Translations under genes and position numbers: made by a program | Part shown: one piece after another, positions 26,100 to 37,900 of the stretch | Numbering within the stretch: position 1 is the stretch's first letter | Layout: each line of letters begins with the position of its first letter | Notes under the pieces: model-generated | What the model was told of the DNA's origin: nothing | The model's database searches: none | The model's input: only the letters and a program-made list of their open reading frames with translations | DNA from: Candidatus Mycolicibacterium alkanivorans | GTDB taxonomy: Bacteria; Actinomycetota; Actinomycetes; Mycobacteriales; Mycobacteriaceae | DNA: 64,000 nt | Assembly (NCBI RefSeq): GCF_022760805.1 | Contig: NZ_JAIVFL010000001.1 | Coordinates: forward strand, 930,001 to 994,000 | Direction: 5' to 3'

Positions 26100-26690
26100 A
26101 TGACGTCCTCGGAATCCCTACCGGCGAACCCGCCCGAACCGATTCCCGCGGTGGTTCCGCCCAGGATTCCACCGGGGGGCCGTCGCGAACTCGGTCTGAT
26201 CGGCTGGTTGTTCTGCAAGCTGGCCTCGCGGATCGCGGGCGTGCCGGAGATGCACCTCTTCACGGTGTTCGCCCAGCACCGGCGGATGTTTTGGACCTGG
26301 GCGCCCTTCGGCTGGGTGCTACTGCGGCGCGGGCGCCTGCCCGGCCGCGACACCGAAGTGGTGATCCTGCGGGTGGGACGCGTGCGCAACTCCGAGTACG
26401 AATTGCAGCAGCACCGGCGGATCGCGCTTCAGCGCGGCGTGGATCTTCAGACCCAGGCTGCGGTGTTCGCCTGGCCGGCGGCCGACCGGCTCTCGGCCCG
26501 GCATCAGGCCATGCTGACCGGAGTCGACGAGTTGCTGACCACCCGGGCGATGTCGGACGAGACCTGGCAGCGGCTGGCCGGCTATCTGGACCGTCGCCAG
26601 TTGATGGAGTTCGTCATGCTGGTCGGCCAGTATGACGCGCTGGCGATGTGGCTCAACACCCTCGGCGTGCCGATGGACTACCCGGACTAG
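26100..26690 (+). CDS. Carboxymuconolactone decarboxylase (AhpD-like) family protein
   Basis: 196 residues from the ATG at 26100; the longer open frame starting at 25920 runs through the intergenic region and is not used. The central NSEYELQQHRRIALQRG matches the conserved helix of the CMD/AhpD fold (E and H kept). There is no CxxC pair, so AhpD-type peroxidase-reductase activity is unlikely; cofactor-free decarboxylase or isomerase-type chemistry is known in the family but the substrate is unknown. It is transcribed away from mas and followed by the porin gene 103 bases on. Mycobacteria have several such genes and I cannot assign a pathway. Confidence 0.8.
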   Translation: MTSSESLPANPPEPIPAVVPPRIPPGGRRELGLIGWLFCKLASRIAGVPEMHLFTVFAQHRRMFWTWAPFGWVLLRRGRLPGRDTEVVILRVGRVRNSEYELQQHRRIALQRGVDLQTQAAVFAWPAADRLSARHQAMLTGVDELLTTRAMSDETWQRLAGYLDRRQLMEFVMLVGQYDALAMWLNTLGVPMDYPD

Positions 26691-26793
26691 CCCCGCGCCG
26701 GCCGACTCCTGATCACAACTCAGGTTCACCCTGTAGGCTGCCGAGGCGCCGCTCGGTGATCCGCGAGTTCACCGTCGAGAAGCTAGGGGGAGC

Positions 26794-27432
26794 ATGAAGG
26801 TCATCGGTCGAGTGCTGGTGGCGTTGGTCGCCGCCGTCGCGGCGTTGTTCGCCGGGGCAGGTACCTCGCACGCAGGTTTGGACAATCAGCTGAGTCTGGT
26901 CGACGGCGGTGGCCGCACGATGACGGTCCAGCAGTGGGACACCTTCCTCGACGGTGTGTTCCCCTTGGACCGCAACCGGCTGACCCGCGAGTGGTTCCAT
27001 TCCGGCAAGGCCGTCTACAGCGTGGTCGGCCCGGGTGCCGATGACTTCGCCGGCACCCTGGAGCTGGGCTACCAGGTCGGCTTCCCGTGGTCGCTGGGTG
27101 TGGGCATCAACTTCAGCTACACCACCCCCAACATCCTGCTCGACGACGCCAGCATCTCCCCGGGCAACTTCAATCCGCTGGGCTCGGTCATCACCCCGAA
27201 CCTGTTCCCGGGTGTGTCGATCAGCGCGGATCTGGGCAATGGCCCCGGTATCCAGGAGGTCGCCACCTTCTCCGTCGACGTTTCGGGCCCCAACGGCTCG
27301 GTGGCGGTGGCCAACGCCCACGGCACCGTCACCGGTGCGGCCGGCGGTGTGCTGCTGCGCCCCTTCGCCCGGCTGATCTCCAAGGCCGGTGACTCCGTCA
27401 CCACCTACGGCGAACCCTGGAACATGAACTGA
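26794..27432 (+). CDS. mspA: MspA-family outer-membrane porin
   Basis: Octameric porin of the mycobacterial outer membrane for small hydrophilic solutes. It has 212 residues: Sec signal peptide 1-27 ending SHA, then mature GLDNQLSL. Strong ribosome site AGGGGGAG ends one base before the ATG. Nearly all MspA landmarks are present (WDTFLDGVFPLDRNRLTREW, FSYTTPNILLDD, TPNLFPGVSISADLGNGPG, C-terminal GEPWNMN). At the pore constriction, MspA has Asp90, Asp91 and Asp93 (mature numbering); here Asp90 and Asp91 remain but position 93 is Ser, and the following loop is one residue longer. MspA porins are typical of rapid growers. Confidence 0.95.
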   Translation: MKVIGRVLVALVAAVAALFAGAGTSHAGLDNQLSLVDGGGRTMTVQQWDTFLDGVFPLDRNRLTREWFHSGKAVYSVVGPGADDFAGTLELGYQVGFPWSLGVGINFSYTTPNILLDDASISPGNFNPLGSVITPNLFPGVSISADLGNGPGIQEVATFSVDVSGPNGSVAVANAHGTVTGAAGGVLLRPFARLISKAGDSVTTYGEPWNMN

Positions 27433-27469
27433 GCCGACGAGCCAGTTCAACTCTTGTGATCTGACCACG

Positions 27470-27754
27470 ATGCCGGGGATGCCCTGGGAGCAACTGCCGC
27501 TGATCGGCGGGTGGCTGCGGTCTACCCGCGTCGAGGCGACCAGGGCGGGCATCGCGCGCATCGACCTGATCGGCCTGGCCGAGGTGGTCATCGACGGTGT
27601 CGACCTTCCCGCGATCATCCGGGAGTCGACGGGCACCGTCACCGCCGAGGTGATGACCGACGTGCGCACCCAGACCGCCAGGGCCGACGATGTCGTCTCC
27701 GGTTTCGTCGACCGAATGCTGGGCCGCACCCCGCGGCCGCAGGACCCAGAGTGA
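27470..27754 (+). CDS. Small actinobacterial protein upstream of an RDD membrane protein
   Basis: 94-residue soluble protein of unknown function. The core DLIGLAEVVIDGVDLPAIIR followed by ESTGTV resembles a domain that, from memory, often sits before or within actinobacterial RDD-family proteins. Its stop overlaps the GTG of the RDD gene by four bases, so the two are co-translated. The ATG at 27470 starts 37 bases after the porin stop; an in-frame ATG three codons later is possible. No catalytic motif is visible. Confidence 0.65.
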   Translation: MPGMPWEQLPLIGGWLRSTRVEATRAGIARIDLIGLAEVVIDGVDLPAIIRESTGTVTAEVMTDVRTQTARADDVVSGFVDRMLGRTPRPQDPE

Positions 27755-28188
27755 CCAACGCCGGCATCGTGTCGCGAGGCCTGGGCGCGCTTGTCGACAT
27801 GCTGGTCGTCGTCGTGACGATGGGTCTGCTCTATCTGGGGCTGGCGCTGAGCACGCTGATGGTCAACCCGACGTCCTTTCGCTTCCCGGCGCCGAACGTG
27901 ATCTTCTCCACCGCAGTGACGATCGCGGTGTCGGTGCTCTACCTGACCGGGTGCTGGACCCTGTCAGGCCGCACGGTGGGTGCGGTCCTGCTGGGTGTCC
28001 GGGTGGTGGGCCGCGATGCTCAGCAACTGCGGCTGAGTGTGGCTGTCGTGCGGGCGATCGCCTGCGTTCTGGTTCCGATCGGGTTGCTGTGGGTTGCTGT
28101 CGACCGGCAGCGGCGGTCGGTGCAGAGGACATCGCGGTGGGCAGCCGGGTCGTCTACGATCGCCCCTAGGATGCCCCATTGCCGTTAG
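27751..28188 (+). CDS. RDD-family membrane protein, C-terminus frameshifted
   Basis: 145 residues from a GTG that overlaps the previous stop. It has three or four hydrophobic segments (about 10-30, 48-70, 95-112) and begins with the RGLGALVDM form of the RDD motif. Near the end, this frame reads SVQRTSRWAAG, which is not family-like. Another frame over the same DNA gives DIAVGSRVVYDRP-stop (ending 28169), the expected RDD tail. Two extra bases around 28124-28128 (CAGAGGAC for expected CAGGAC) explain the switch. Function is unknown; the frameshift replaces only the last ~20 residues. Confidence 0.75.
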   Translation: MTNAGIVSRGLGALVDMLVVVVTMGLLYLGLALSTLMVNPTSFRFPAPNVIFSTAVTIAVSVLYLTGCWTLSGRTVGAVLLGVRVVGRDAQQLRLSVAVVRAIACVLVPIGLLWVAVDRQRRSVQRTSRWAAGSSTIAPRMPHCR

Positions 28189-28365
28189 CGGACGGTCAGG
28201 TACGTTCCTTCGGCAGCGTCTCGCCGCGGAAGAATGCGGGACACCGATCCCTTCTTCAGACCCTTCGACCGCAGGCCATGCATCAAGGGGTCAATGATTG
28301 CCGCGTCCTTCGCCATGCCTCGGATTGTTCCGCGCCGATCACAAGATCAACGCGAAACCCGCCGA
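28189..28365. other. Intergenic, convergent side of the emb operon
   Basis: About 180 bases between the RDD gene and the embB stop. No gene, tRNA or clear terminator seen. Confidence 0.5.
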
Positions 28366-31300
28366 TCACGGCTGGATCCGGATCGGTCCCGGCTTCCACA
28401 ACCCGCTGCGGGTGGCGGTGCCCAGCTCCAGCTGTGCCGGCTGGGCGTCGACGATCGTGTCGAACCTGCGCAGCGAGCCCCAGTCCCGGCCCCAGTCGTG
28501 CGACAGGTAGGTGGCCATCACGTTCTGGCGCAGCAGCAGGTCGCTGATCCCGAGCAGGCCGCCGTTGCGGCCGTCCTCCCAGGTGTCGGTGTCCTGCTTC
28601 TTGGCCGTGTAGTCCGGCGTGATGCGGAACTTGGGCACCTCGGTGACGCCGTTGGCGTGCAGCATCGGCTGCTGGCACGGGAAGGCCAGACCCACCGCCC
28701 AGTCCATCAGCACCGGCTGGGTGGAGCCGACGTACTCCTGCACCGAGCGCAGCTCGGGCACCCGCGGCGGGGTCACCGCGATCCAGTCACCCCGGGACAA
28801 CGACCGGTCCTTGGCAACGATCCGCACCGTGGTGGCGTCGGCGGGGATCTCCGAGCGCGCGAACCGCAGGTTGCGCCACGACGGCGCCGGGCCCAGGTCA
28901 TACGGGCTGACCCGGCCGGCCGGCACCGGGGCGCCGTCGGGGCCAGGCTTGCCGTACTCCAGATCGACGGTCTGCCCGTCGGTGAAGCCGTTGAGCACGC
29001 TGCGGCCGGCGATCGTGCCGGCGGCGGTGACCACCACCAGCGGATGGCCGCTGTCGTTGGGCGGCAGGGCGTACCAGGCCGAGTTGAGCGTGGCCTCCTG
29101 CTGCGGGCCGACGAGGTAGCTGCCGGCGAGCGCGACCCGCGCCGGATCCAGGCCGTAGGGCAGGGGCACGGTCGAGCCGTTCACGCCGGGGGCGTCCAGC
29201 TTGATCGGCTGATCCCAGTCGTAGTCGGTACCCGGTTGTGGGTTGGTCATCCGAATCGATTCGGCCACAATGTGTTCCGGCACACCGCTGGGTGTGAAGC
29301 CGATGGGTTTGGCGCCCCCGAGCGGGCCGAGGGGGCCGTAGTCGCCGGGCAACGGGGTCAGGAAACCGGCATTGGGGTCGGGTTCGACGAGCACGTCGTC
29401 GGCCAGTCCGCAGCCACCGGAGAACGATCGCAGGTTGGCCCACGCGTTGGAGTACGTCGGGTACTGGCGCACGATGCCCGCGACCATCGAGCCGACGAAC
29501 ACCAGCACCATGAAACCGGCCGCCAGCGGGATCGGTGCGGCGGTGACCGCACCCGTGATGCGACCTTCCCGGTGCTCGCGTGAGTTGAAGTGCAGCCACA
29601 CGGTGTACAGTGCCGAGACCACGAACAGGAAGAAGAAGATCGTGCTGACGGTGATTCCGCCGATGCGCGGCATCGCGTTGTTGAACGGCACGCCGTAACT
29701 GGAGACGTACCACCAGCCGTTGGTGGTGGCGAAGCACAGCGACACGACGAACAGCACCGCGGTGACGACCGTCATCCGATTGCGCGACCAGCGCAGCACT
29801 TTCGGCGAGATCAGCACGGTGGCAAGCGCCGCCGTGGCCGCGCCCACCGCGGCGAACAACCCGAAGTGGTGCACCCACTTGGTCGGGGTGAACATCAGAA
29901 AGAACATCGTCGCGAAAATGACACCCATCAGCCGCCAAGCCGGTCCGCGGGCCACGCCGGGAACCCGCTTGCGGCGCAACATGATGAACATCGAGACGAA
30001 CAGCGACAGCGCGGTGATCAGGAAGCCGAACCGCCGCGACAGCGAGCCGTCGACCGTCGGCAGGATCAGGTAGTAGTAGCGCAGGTTCTCCGTGTACCAG
30101 GCCTGGCTGGGTCCGATGTCCGTGCGAATCCTGGTGGCTTCCAACACCGTTGCCAGCGTCTGGTCGGCGAAGACGACCGTCAGCACCACGGTTCCGGCGG
30201 CCAGCAGCGGCAGTACGAGTGGCCAGGTGCCCACGATTGCGCGGCGGCGCACCAGGATGCGAAGGATGGGGCGGCCACCGGCGATCAGCGCGGCGACGGC
30301 GATCAGGCCGGTGGGCTGGATGCCGAGGGTGAACGCGGCGCTGATGATGGCCAGCGCGGCCGGCGTGAGCCGGCCGGAGATGATCGCCCGCTCGATCAGC
30401 ACGTAGGTGATCAGTGCGCCGGTGGCGATCTGGCCTTCGGGTCGCAGGCCGTTGTTGAACGGCATCCACGCCGCCATCAGGACCAGCCCGGCGGCCCACA
30501 GAGCGGGCCGACTCGACTTGACGGCGGGACCGAGGCGGGGCAGCACCTCGCGGGACAGCAGCAGCCAGCACAGCAAGGCGCAGAACAGGTCTGGCAGCCG
30601 CATCCAAATACTGGCGTCGCTGACATGGGTCATCAGGGCCAGCACGTTGTAGAACCAGCCGAACGGATCCTCGGGGCTGCCGAACCAGCGGAAGTAGTTC
30701 GACATGTAGCCGGCGTGATCGGCGACGCGGGCCATGCCGAGGATGTAGCCGTCGTCGGAGGAGTTGGCCCCGATGACGTGCCAGACCAGGAATCCGGTGA
30801 CGACGGTGACGTCGACCGTGGTGAAGGTGCGCCAGCGCTGCGGGATCAACGTGTGCATACGCCGGCCGTCGAGGCGGTCCAGCCGCCACAGCGCACCGAG
30901 CGCGACGGCGGTCGCGGCCATCGCCAGCAACATCGCAACCAGCTTCAAAGCTGTTGGCCGGGTGGAGAATCGGGTGTCGATGGTGGCCGAGAAGGTCAGG
31001 CCGGGCGGGGCCGGCCCGGTGAGGTCGGTGAACACCCCGACAACGGCCGGGCGCAGGTTCGGGTCGGGGAAGCCGGTGCGCTGCTCCTTGCCCGTGGTGG
31101 GAGCCGAATCGCTCCCTGAGTCGCTTCGCTCCTGCCCGCCGGAAAGCCCGACGAAGGTCGCGTAGGTGCCCGCCGTGGTCGAGCTGATCTCGATGCGCTG
31201 ACACTGCGGGGAGGCAACCCTGGACCGCGGCACGCTCGCGATCACCACGTTGCGGTCGGTGATGTCGACGCGCTGGGCGGTGACGTTGACGAACAGCGAA

Positions 31301-31614
31301 TTCAGCGTCGCCTCTTTGCCTTTCTTCGGCGCGAGGCCCAGCACCAGCCCGCCCTGCGGCGGCATCGAGGCGATCACGTCGCACGGCACCGTCGCGGTGA
31401 GCGACACCGGTGCCTGGGAGATCAGCGGTGCGGTGACATTGCTGAACTGTCCGTCCTGCGGCCAGTTCAGTGTCGCGGTGGTCTGCACCACGGGCAGCAG
31501 CGGAGTCAGCACCGACAGCACGAAGCCGAGCAGGCCAGCGATCGTCGCCACCCATCGGGTGATCTTGACGTCGTGGGCTGCGTCGCGGGCGTTGGCCGCG
31601 AGAGTCTGTGTCAT
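28366..31614 (-). CDS. embB: Arabinosyltransferase EmbB
   Basis: GT-C arabinosyltransferase that extends arabinogalactan using decaprenyl-phospho-arabinose, acting outside the plasma membrane as a partner of EmbA. It has 1082 residues, with about 13-15 membrane segments in the first two thirds and a C-terminal carbohydrate-binding region. The catalytic DDGY is at 287-290. The ethambutol-resistance position (M306 in M. tuberculosis) is Met304 in [12 protein letters not shown], the susceptible form. Residues about 157-180 are an odd hydrophilic loop ([17 protein letters not shown]) that includes the in-frame 25-bp repeat. Start overlaps the embA stop by four bases. Last gene of aftA-embC-embA-embB. 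Confidence 0.95.
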   Translation of the reverse strand: MTQTLAANARDAAHDVKITRWVATIAGLLGFVLSVLTPLLPVVQTTATLNWPQDGQFSNVTAPLISQAPVSLTATVPCDVIASMPPQGGLVLGLAPKKGKEATLNSLFVNVTAQRVDITDRNVVIASVPRSRVASPQCQRIEISSTTAGTYATFVGLSGGQERSDSGSDSAPTTGKEQRTGFPDPNLRPAVVGVFTDLTGPAPPGLTFSATIDTRFSTRPTALKLVAMLLAMAATAVALGALWRLDRLDGRRMHTLIPQRWRTFTTVDVTVVTGFLVWHVIGANSSDDGYILGMARVADHAGYMSNYFRWFGSPEDPFGWFYNVLALMTHVSDASIWMRLPDLFCALLCWLLLSREVLPRLGPAVKSSRPALWAAGLVLMAAWMPFNNGLRPEGQIATGALITYVLIERAIISGRLTPAALAIISAAFTLGIQPTGLIAVAALIAGGRPILRILVRRRAIVGTWPLVLPLLAAGTVVLTVVFADQTLATVLEATRIRTDIGPSQAWYTENLRYYYLILPTVDGSLSRRFGFLITALSLFVSMFIMLRRKRVPGVARGPAWRLMGVIFATMFFLMFTPTKWVHHFGLFAAVGAATAALATVLISPKVLRWSRNRMTVVTAVLFVVSLCFATTNGWWYVSSYGVPFNNAMPRIGGITVSTIFFFLFVVSALYTVWLHFNSREHREGRITGAVTAAPIPLAAGFMVLVFVGSMVAGIVRQYPTYSNAWANLRSFSGGCGLADDVLVEPDPNAGFLTPLPGDYGPLGPLGGAKPIGFTPSGVPEHIVAESIRMTNPQPGTDYDWDQPIKLDAPGVNGSTVPLPYGLDPARVALAGSYLVGPQQEATLNSAWYALPPNDSGHPLVVVTAAGTIAGRSVLNGFTDGQTVDLEYGKPGPDGAPVPAGRVSPYDLGPAPSWRNLRFARSEIPADATTVRIVAKDRSLSRGDWIAVTPPRVPELRSVQEYVGSTQPVLMDWAVGLAFPCQQPMLHANGVTEVPKFRITPDYTAKKQDTDTWEDGRNGGLLGISDLLLRQNVMATYLSHDWGRDWGSLRRFDTIVDAQPAQLELGTATRSGLWKPGPIRIQP
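31118..31142 (-). repeat. 25-bp repeat, copy 2, inside embB
   Basis: Reverse complement of copy 1 at 10767-10791, identical across 25 bases and translated in the same frame (GGQERSDSG). It lies in the first extracytoplasmic domain of EmbB. Confidence 0.85.
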
Positions 31615-34600
31615 GGCAGTGCCCTGATCGGTCCGTTGCGGTTCCAGCCGAACACCTTCACCGCGCCCTGATCGATGACGGCGTTGGGTGCCTGATCGGC
31701 GGGCACCAGCCGGATGTAGCGCTCGAGGGCGCCCCAGTCTCGATACCAGTCATTGCGCAGGTAGGTCGGGATCGTCGCCGTCGTCAGCAGGGCCTGGATG
31801 AACAGGAACGGGCCGCCGGCGCGGGCGGACTGCCACATGTTCGACGACACCACCACCTGCTTGAGGTTGGGCAGAATCCGGTACTGCGGCAGTTCGGCGA
31901 CACCGAGGTGTTCGGCGAACGGCCGCTGGCAAGGGAAGTTCGCAGCGGTGGCGATGTCCATCAGGATCGGTGTCTGCGAGCCGAGGAACTCACTCGCGGT
32001 CTGCAGCACCGGTACCCGCGGCGGGGTGAAACCGAACCACTGGTCATCGCTGAGGTTGGGGTCGTCGGCGACGATGCGCGCGACGTTGGCGTCCGGCGGC
32101 GCCCAGGCGAGCGGGAAACGCAGGTTCCGCCACGCCTTTTGGGCGATGACGTCGATCGGCTGCACCGAGCCGAGCGCCTGGAAGCTGCCGTCCGGGCGGT
32201 GTACGCCCCACTGCAGCTTGAGGGACTGCCCGTAGTTGAACTGGCGCTCCTCGTCGTAGAACCAGATCGCGCCTGCCGCGGCGACGGTGACCAGGGGCCG
32301 GTCCGGGGTGCGGGGCGGTAGCCGGTACCACGCGGAGGTGGCTTTGGCCGCGACGGTGTTCTCCTTGTAGCTGCCCATCACCGGTGTGGTCTTCGGGTCC
32401 AGGCCGAACGGCAGGAACACCCGGGATCCGTTGACTCCTTCCGGTCCGTAGCCGCCGCCGGTACCCGCCGCAAAAGCGATGCCCGCGTTGGGCTTGTTGG
32501 GCGAGCCGTCGGAGTTGACGATGCCGGGGTTGGCGACGAACGGCTCCGCCGGCTCGAGGGTGTCGCTGATTCCGTTGGGGGTGAAGCCGATTGGGTTCTC
32601 CCCGCCCAGCGGGCCGTACTGGCCCCACTTCTGACCCGGAACCGGTTGCAGCATACCGGCATTGGTGTCCGGCTCGACCAGGACGTCGTCGGCCATCGCG
32701 CAACTGGTCTCCGACAGGCCCGAACTCAGCGCGAAGATGTTGGCCTTGGCGGTGGTGTAGACCGGGTAGCGCTGCACGAAGGCCTTGGTCATCGAGCCGA
32801 CTTCGAGCAGCACCATGATCAGTGCGACCACCAGCAGTGGTGTGGAGGCCAGCGCCCGGTTGCGCCGGGTGTTCTTGACCTCGGTGTGCCCGGCGGCGTA
32901 GTCCATCCGGAAGTGCAACCACCCGGCCAGCAGGCCGGTCACCACGGCCAGGCCGAGGAACATCGACGTCACCGGCTGGTGGGCGACGACCGGCTGCCGG
33001 TCGAACCACGGCACGCCGTAGTTGCCGACGTAGAACCAGCCGTTGATCCCCGAGGTCGCCCAGGCCAGGACGAACAGCAGGGCGGTGACCCACAGCGTGA
33101 GGTTGCGCCGGCTGTGCAGTCCGACCCGCGCGAACGCGAACGCCGTCACCCCGCCAAGTGCACCGGCCAGGCCGGCGAACGCGCCGAACTGCACCGCCCA
33201 CTTGGTGGGGGTGAACGTCAGCAGCAGCAGGCCGATCGCGGTGCTGCCGACGAGCCGCCACGTCGGCCCGTTCGCGACGCCGGGCACGCTGCCACGCCGC
33301 AGTAGCACGGTCAACAGGCCGAACAGGCACAGCAGCATCACCAGAACGGCGAAGCGGCGGGTCAGCGAACTCTCCACGTTGTCTTCGACCGTGAGGAAGT
33401 AGTACCGCAGGAAGTCCTGGTACCAGGCGATCGTGGGTCCGACGACGTACTTGATCCGGGCGGACTCGGCGACGTTGGCCAGCGTCTGGTCGCGGAACAC
33501 GACGACGAAGATGACCGACAGTGCGGCGGCCAGTGCGGCCAGCGGTGCCAGCAGAGCGTCGATGGGGCGCCGGCTCTGGATGACCCGGGCGACGCCGCGC
33601 GCACCGACCAGGATCGGGGCGGTGGCGATCAGGCCCTGGGGGGCCAGCGTCACGGAGAACACCGCGACGACGACGGCGAGGGCCGCCGGGACGAGCCGCC
33701 GGGTGGCGATCGCGTTCTCCACCAGGATCCAGGCCGCCAGCGCGCCGAAGGCGATCAGCGGCTCGGGGCGAAGGCCGTTGTTGAACGGTAGCCAGGCCGC
33801 CAGGAACACCGCGCCGGCCGTCCACACCGCGATCCGGTTGAGCGCGAGGCGCCGGCCCAGCCGCGGTAGCACGCAACGACTGAGGATCAGCCAGGTGCCG
33901 ATGCCGGCGGCGGTGGCGGGCAGCCGCATCCACACCCCGGCGGTGCTGACCGACGCGAGCTGCGCAAGCACCGATTGGTACCAGTCGAACGGAGCCTCGG
34001 TGGCCCCGAAGAACCGGAAGTAGTTGGCGGTGTAGCCGGCCTCACCGGACACCCGTGCGATGGTGAGGTTGTAGCCGTCGTCGGAGGAGATCGCGCCGAT
34101 CAGGTGCCACAGCAACAGAATTCCGACGACGCCGATGTCGGCCAGCCACGTCGACCATCCGACGCGCCACCGGCGTCGCCACGCCCGGGCCGGCTTCCGG
34201 CCCGACCGGTTGTCCAGCGCGCCCAGCGCGACGATCGAGGCCACCACACAGGCGATGCCGAGTGCCATCACGCCGAGCTTGACCGGGGTCGGGCCGGTGA
34301 TGAACCGGGTGTCGACGACGATGCGGGCCGACAAGCCCGGCTGCGCGGGCACTTTCAGGTCGGTGAAGATCCCGGCGACCTGAGGCTTCTTCTCCGGGGA
34401 CAGCGTGCCCGTCGCGCCCGGGACGCCGACGAAGTCCGCGCCCACACCGCCGGGGGCGGCCCACATGTGCAGTGTGCTGCACGCGGGCGTGCGGATCGCG
34501 GCGCGCGGTGCGACGGCGGCCACCGAATCACGGAACGCCACCACCACGGTGTCGGCGTTGGCCCGGACGAACAGGCCGTTACGGCTGGCGTCGATACCGG

Positions 34601-34883
34601 CAGGCGGAATGGTGGAGAACACCAGGCCGCCGTCGGCGGGCAGCGACGCGATCGCCGGGCAGGGGATGGAGACGTCGAGCGACTGCGGTGCCCCGGAGAC
34701 CAGCGGCGCGGTGATGTCGCTGACGTTGCCGTCCGGGCCCGGCGCCTGCGGCCACTGGATCGCCGCGGTGGTCTGGGTGACCGGCAGAAGCGGAGTCAAT
34801 CCGCACAGCAGCACACCCAGGATTCCTGCGACAACGGCGACGATCCGCGCGATCCGTGGGGTGGCGGCGCTGTCGCTGGGCAC
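31611..34883 (-). CDS. embA: Arabinosyltransferase EmbA
   Basis: 1090-residue GT-C enzyme that with EmbB builds the alpha-(1-3)-branched arabinan termini of arabinogalactan. It has an N-terminal membrane segment (about 12-32), an extracytoplasmic domain, the catalytic DDGY at 268-271, many membrane segments to about 720 and a C-terminal carbohydrate-binding domain. It starts 75 bases downstream of the embC stop and overlaps embB by four bases (ATGA), so A and B are coupled, in keeping with their heterodimer. Identity is by gene order and by sequence features such as [12 protein letters not shown], where EmbB and EmbC have GYM. Confidence 0.95.
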   Translation of the reverse strand: MPSDSAATPRIARIVAVVAGILGVLLCGLTPLLPVTQTTAAIQWPQAPGPDGNVSDITAPLVSGAPQSLDVSIPCPAIASLPADGGLVFSTIPPAGIDASRNGLFVRANADTVVVAFRDSVAAVAPRAAIRTPACSTLHMWAAPGGVGADFVGVPGATGTLSPEKKPQVAGIFTDLKVPAQPGLSARIVVDTRFITGPTPVKLGVMALGIACVVASIVALGALDNRSGRKPARAWRRRWRVGWSTWLADIGVVGILLLWHLIGAISSDDGYNLTIARVSGEAGYTANYFRFFGATEAPFDWYQSVLAQLASVSTAGVWMRLPATAAGIGTWLILSRCVLPRLGRRLALNRIAVWTAGAVFLAAWLPFNNGLRPEPLIAFGALAAWILVENAIATRRLVPAALAVVVAVFSVTLAPQGLIATAPILVGARGVARVIQSRRPIDALLAPLAALAAALSVIFVVVFRDQTLANVAESARIKYVVGPTIAWYQDFLRYYFLTVEDNVESSLTRRFAVLVMLLCLFGLLTVLLRRGSVPGVANGPTWRLVGSTAIGLLLLTFTPTKWAVQFGAFAGLAGALGGVTAFAFARVGLHSRRNLTLWVTALLFVLAWATSGINGWFYVGNYGVPWFDRQPVVAHQPVTSMFLGLAVVTGLLAGWLHFRMDYAAGHTEVKNTRRNRALASTPLLVVALIMVLLEVGSMTKAFVQRYPVYTTAKANIFALSSGLSETSCAMADDVLVEPDTNAGMLQPVPGQKWGQYGPLGGENPIGFTPNGISDTLEPAEPFVANPGIVNSDGSPNKPNAGIAFAAGTGGGYGPEGVNGSRVFLPFGLDPKTTPVMGSYKENTVAAKATSAWYRLPPRTPDRPLVTVAAAGAIWFYDEERQFNYGQSLKLQWGVHRPDGSFQALGSVQPIDVIAQKAWRNLRFPLAWAPPDANVARIVADDPNLSDDQWFGFTPPRVPVLQTASEFLGSQTPILMDIATAANFPCQRPFAEHLGVAELPQYRILPNLKQVVVSSNMWQSARAGGPFLFIQALLTTATIPTYLRNDWYRDWGALERYIRLVPADQAPNAVIDQGAVKVFGWNRNGPIRALP

Positions 34884-34958
34884 GAGGGTCGATCGTAGGC
34901 CAAGCGGTTGTGGACGCTCGGAAGGCCTGCGGACGTGCGTCGATTTGAGACGGGAATG

Positions 34959-37900
34959 CTACGTCGGGCGCAGGGGGGCCGGGCTCCACAAGCCGTTGCG
35001 GGTGGCGGTGCCCGGATCCAGCCGCGCGGGCTGGGCGTTGGGATAGAAGGGGTTGAGCCGCTGCAGTGCACCCCAGTCGCGGAACCAGTCGTCCTTGAGA
35101 TAGGTGGGCACCGTGACGGATCGGTAGAGCAGCTCGCTGATGCCCAGTGGGCCGCCTCCGACGTTGTCCATCACCGGCGAATTGGCCTCGGCCCCGAACC
35201 GGTCCGGCAGGATGCGCCACTTCGGCGGTTCGATGACACCGTTCTGGTGGCCGAACGGCCGCTGGCACGGGAAGGCCAGGCCGACGAGCCAGTCGAGCAG
35301 GACCGGGTCTTTGGAGCCCACCACGTCCTGCAGCGTCCGCAGGTTCGGGATGCGTGGCGGGGTGATGGCGATCCAGTGCTGCGGAGACAGGTCGTCGTCG
35401 GAGGCGACGAGCCGGATCTGGGTGGCGTTACGCGGGATCGCGGCCAGCGGCGCCCGCAGGTTGCGCCAGGCCGGTGCCGCGCCGATGTCGGCGAATCCGA
35501 GAGCCCCGCCCGGCTTGTTCGCGGCGGCCTGCTGGTCGGTGGCCCACTGGATTTGGACCTCGTCCTGGTCGAACCGGCCGGCGGCCGAGACCACCAGGAG
35601 CGGCGAGGACGCCCAGTCCGACGGCAGCCGGTACCAGGCCGAGCGCAGCATGGCGGGCTGCTGAATGCCCGAACGCCAGCTGCCCATGACCGGGGTCCGG
35701 GCCGGGTCGAGGCCGTAGGGCAGCCGGGCCTTCGATCCGTTGATGCCGGCGTCGGCGGTGGTGCCGCCCTCGGTTCCGGCCTCACTGCTGGTGACCGTGC
35801 CGTCGTTGTTGTCGGCGAGGCTGCCGCCGCCGGGTGGCTCCAGCACCGGATCGGCTGAGACGTCGGCGGGAATTCCGTTGGCGGAGAAGCCTTCTGCGGT
35901 CGTCGCACCCAGCGCGTCACCGCCGGGCACCCCGATCGGGCTGAGCATCCCGGCGTTCGGGTCGAGTTCGACCAGCACGTCGTCGGCAAGCCCGCACGTC
36001 TTGCCGGTCAGCGCCTGCAGATTCGACCGTCCCACCGACCATGCCGGCCACTGCTCGGTCATCCCCAGCGTCAGCGACAGCACTTCGAAGACGACGAGCA
36101 GCCAGGCCACGATGGCCAGCGGGGAGCCGACCGCGGCCGACCACCACCGCCGCGTGCCGCTCTCGCCGTCGTCGCGACCGGAGAAATGGAACCAGGTGGC
36201 CAGCAGCAGCGTCAGGACGGTCAGTCCGAGCAGGACGGTGGTGAACCCGAAGTGCCACTCGGGGAACTGGTTCGACCACGGCACGCCGAAGTTGGAGACG
36301 TACCACCAACCGTTGACACTGGCGAACGACAGCGCCGTCACGAACAGCACGGCGGCGGCGAACACGGCCCGGTTGCGTCGGGAACGCAGCACGTGGGCGG
36401 TGACCGCGACGGCGGCCAGTGCCCCGAGCGAGCCGGCCAGACCGGCGAACACCCCGAAGTGGTGTGTCCACTTGGTCGGCGTGAACATCATCGCCAGGAA
36501 CGAGATGATCGTGATCCCGATGATGCGCCGGCTCGGGCCGCCCGCGGTGCCCGGGATGTGGCCGCGGCGCAGCATCATCGCCACCGACATCGCCAGTGCG
36601 ACCAGCAGGGCCAGCACCGCGAAGCGCCGCGCCACCGACCCGTCCGGGCTGGCCATGAACAGGCGCTCGTAGCGGAGGTGCTCGTCGAACCAGCTCAGGC
36701 TCGGGCCGACGGCGGACTTGAGCATGTTCGCCTGGATCTCACCGACCAGGGTCTGGTCGCGGAAGATCAAGATGATCGTCACGGTCGCGGCGGCCAGGAT
36801 CGGCGCGAGCAGCGGCAGCAGGCCGAACGGTCGGGATCGGCGGTGCAGGATCGTGCGCAGCGGTCCGATTGCCACCAGCAGCGCGCCGATGGAGGCGATG
36901 CCGGTCGGGCCGGAGAACAGCGTCAGCGCGCCCACGATGCAGGCGAAGGCGACCGGCAGCAGCCGGCTGGTGGCCACCCCGCGCTCGACGCAGATCCAGG
37001 TCAGCAGGATGCCGATGGCGATGATGGGTTCGGGGCGCAGGCCGTTGTTGAGCGGCAGCCAGAACGCCAGGAACATCCCGGCGGCCGTCCACGCCGCGGC
37101 GGGCGTGGTCTTGACGGCGTGGCCCAGCCGCGGGATGACCTCGCGGCTGATGATCCACCAGCAGGCCAGTGCCATCACCAGTGTGGGCAGGCGCATCCAG
37201 ATGCTGGCCGTCGATACGTGCGCCCACATCGCGAGCAGGTCGTAGTACCAGCCGAAGGGTGCCTCCGGGGTGCCGAACCAGCGGTAGTAGTTGGCCATGT
37301 AGCCGGCGTGCTCGGACACCCGGGCCATGGTCAGGAGGTAGCCGTCGTCGGAGGTGTTGGCGCCGACGAAGTGCCACCACACCAGGACCGCGACGACGAT
37401 CCCGTCCAGGACGGTCACCGACCACCAGCGCGGCGGCAGGACCCGCCGATGGCGCATGCCGTCGGCGGTGTCCAGGATGTGCAGGGCGATCAGCGCCACA
37501 ATCGTCAGTGCCACGCCGAGCACCATCGCCGCCAGTTTCAGTGCGGTCGGAGCGCTGCTGTAGCGGGTGTCGATGGTGGCCGAGAAGCTCAGGCCGGGGG
37601 GTGCCGGGCCGGACAGGTCGGTGAACACGCCGACGATCTGCGGCCGGAAGTCGTAGCCGCCGCGGTCGCCCTTCAGCGCTGCGCCCGGGTCGTCGCGGTC
37701 GGATCCCTTAGTCAGTCCGACGAACTCGGCGGTCACCTTGTCGGCGTGGGCGGTGAACGTCAGCTTCTGGCAGGCCGGGCTGAGCACCTGGGACAGCGGC
37801 GCCACGACGACGGGAGTGTTGCGCACAACGACCACCAGGTCGTCGTTGGCGCGCTGGATCAGCAAGCCGCGGTCGACGGCCTTGGGTGCCTGCTTGGGAA

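Noticed and set aside
28898..31555. 885-codon minus-strand frame overlapping embB in another frame
   Set aside because: Alternative frame of a real gene; residue composition is typical of shadow frames.
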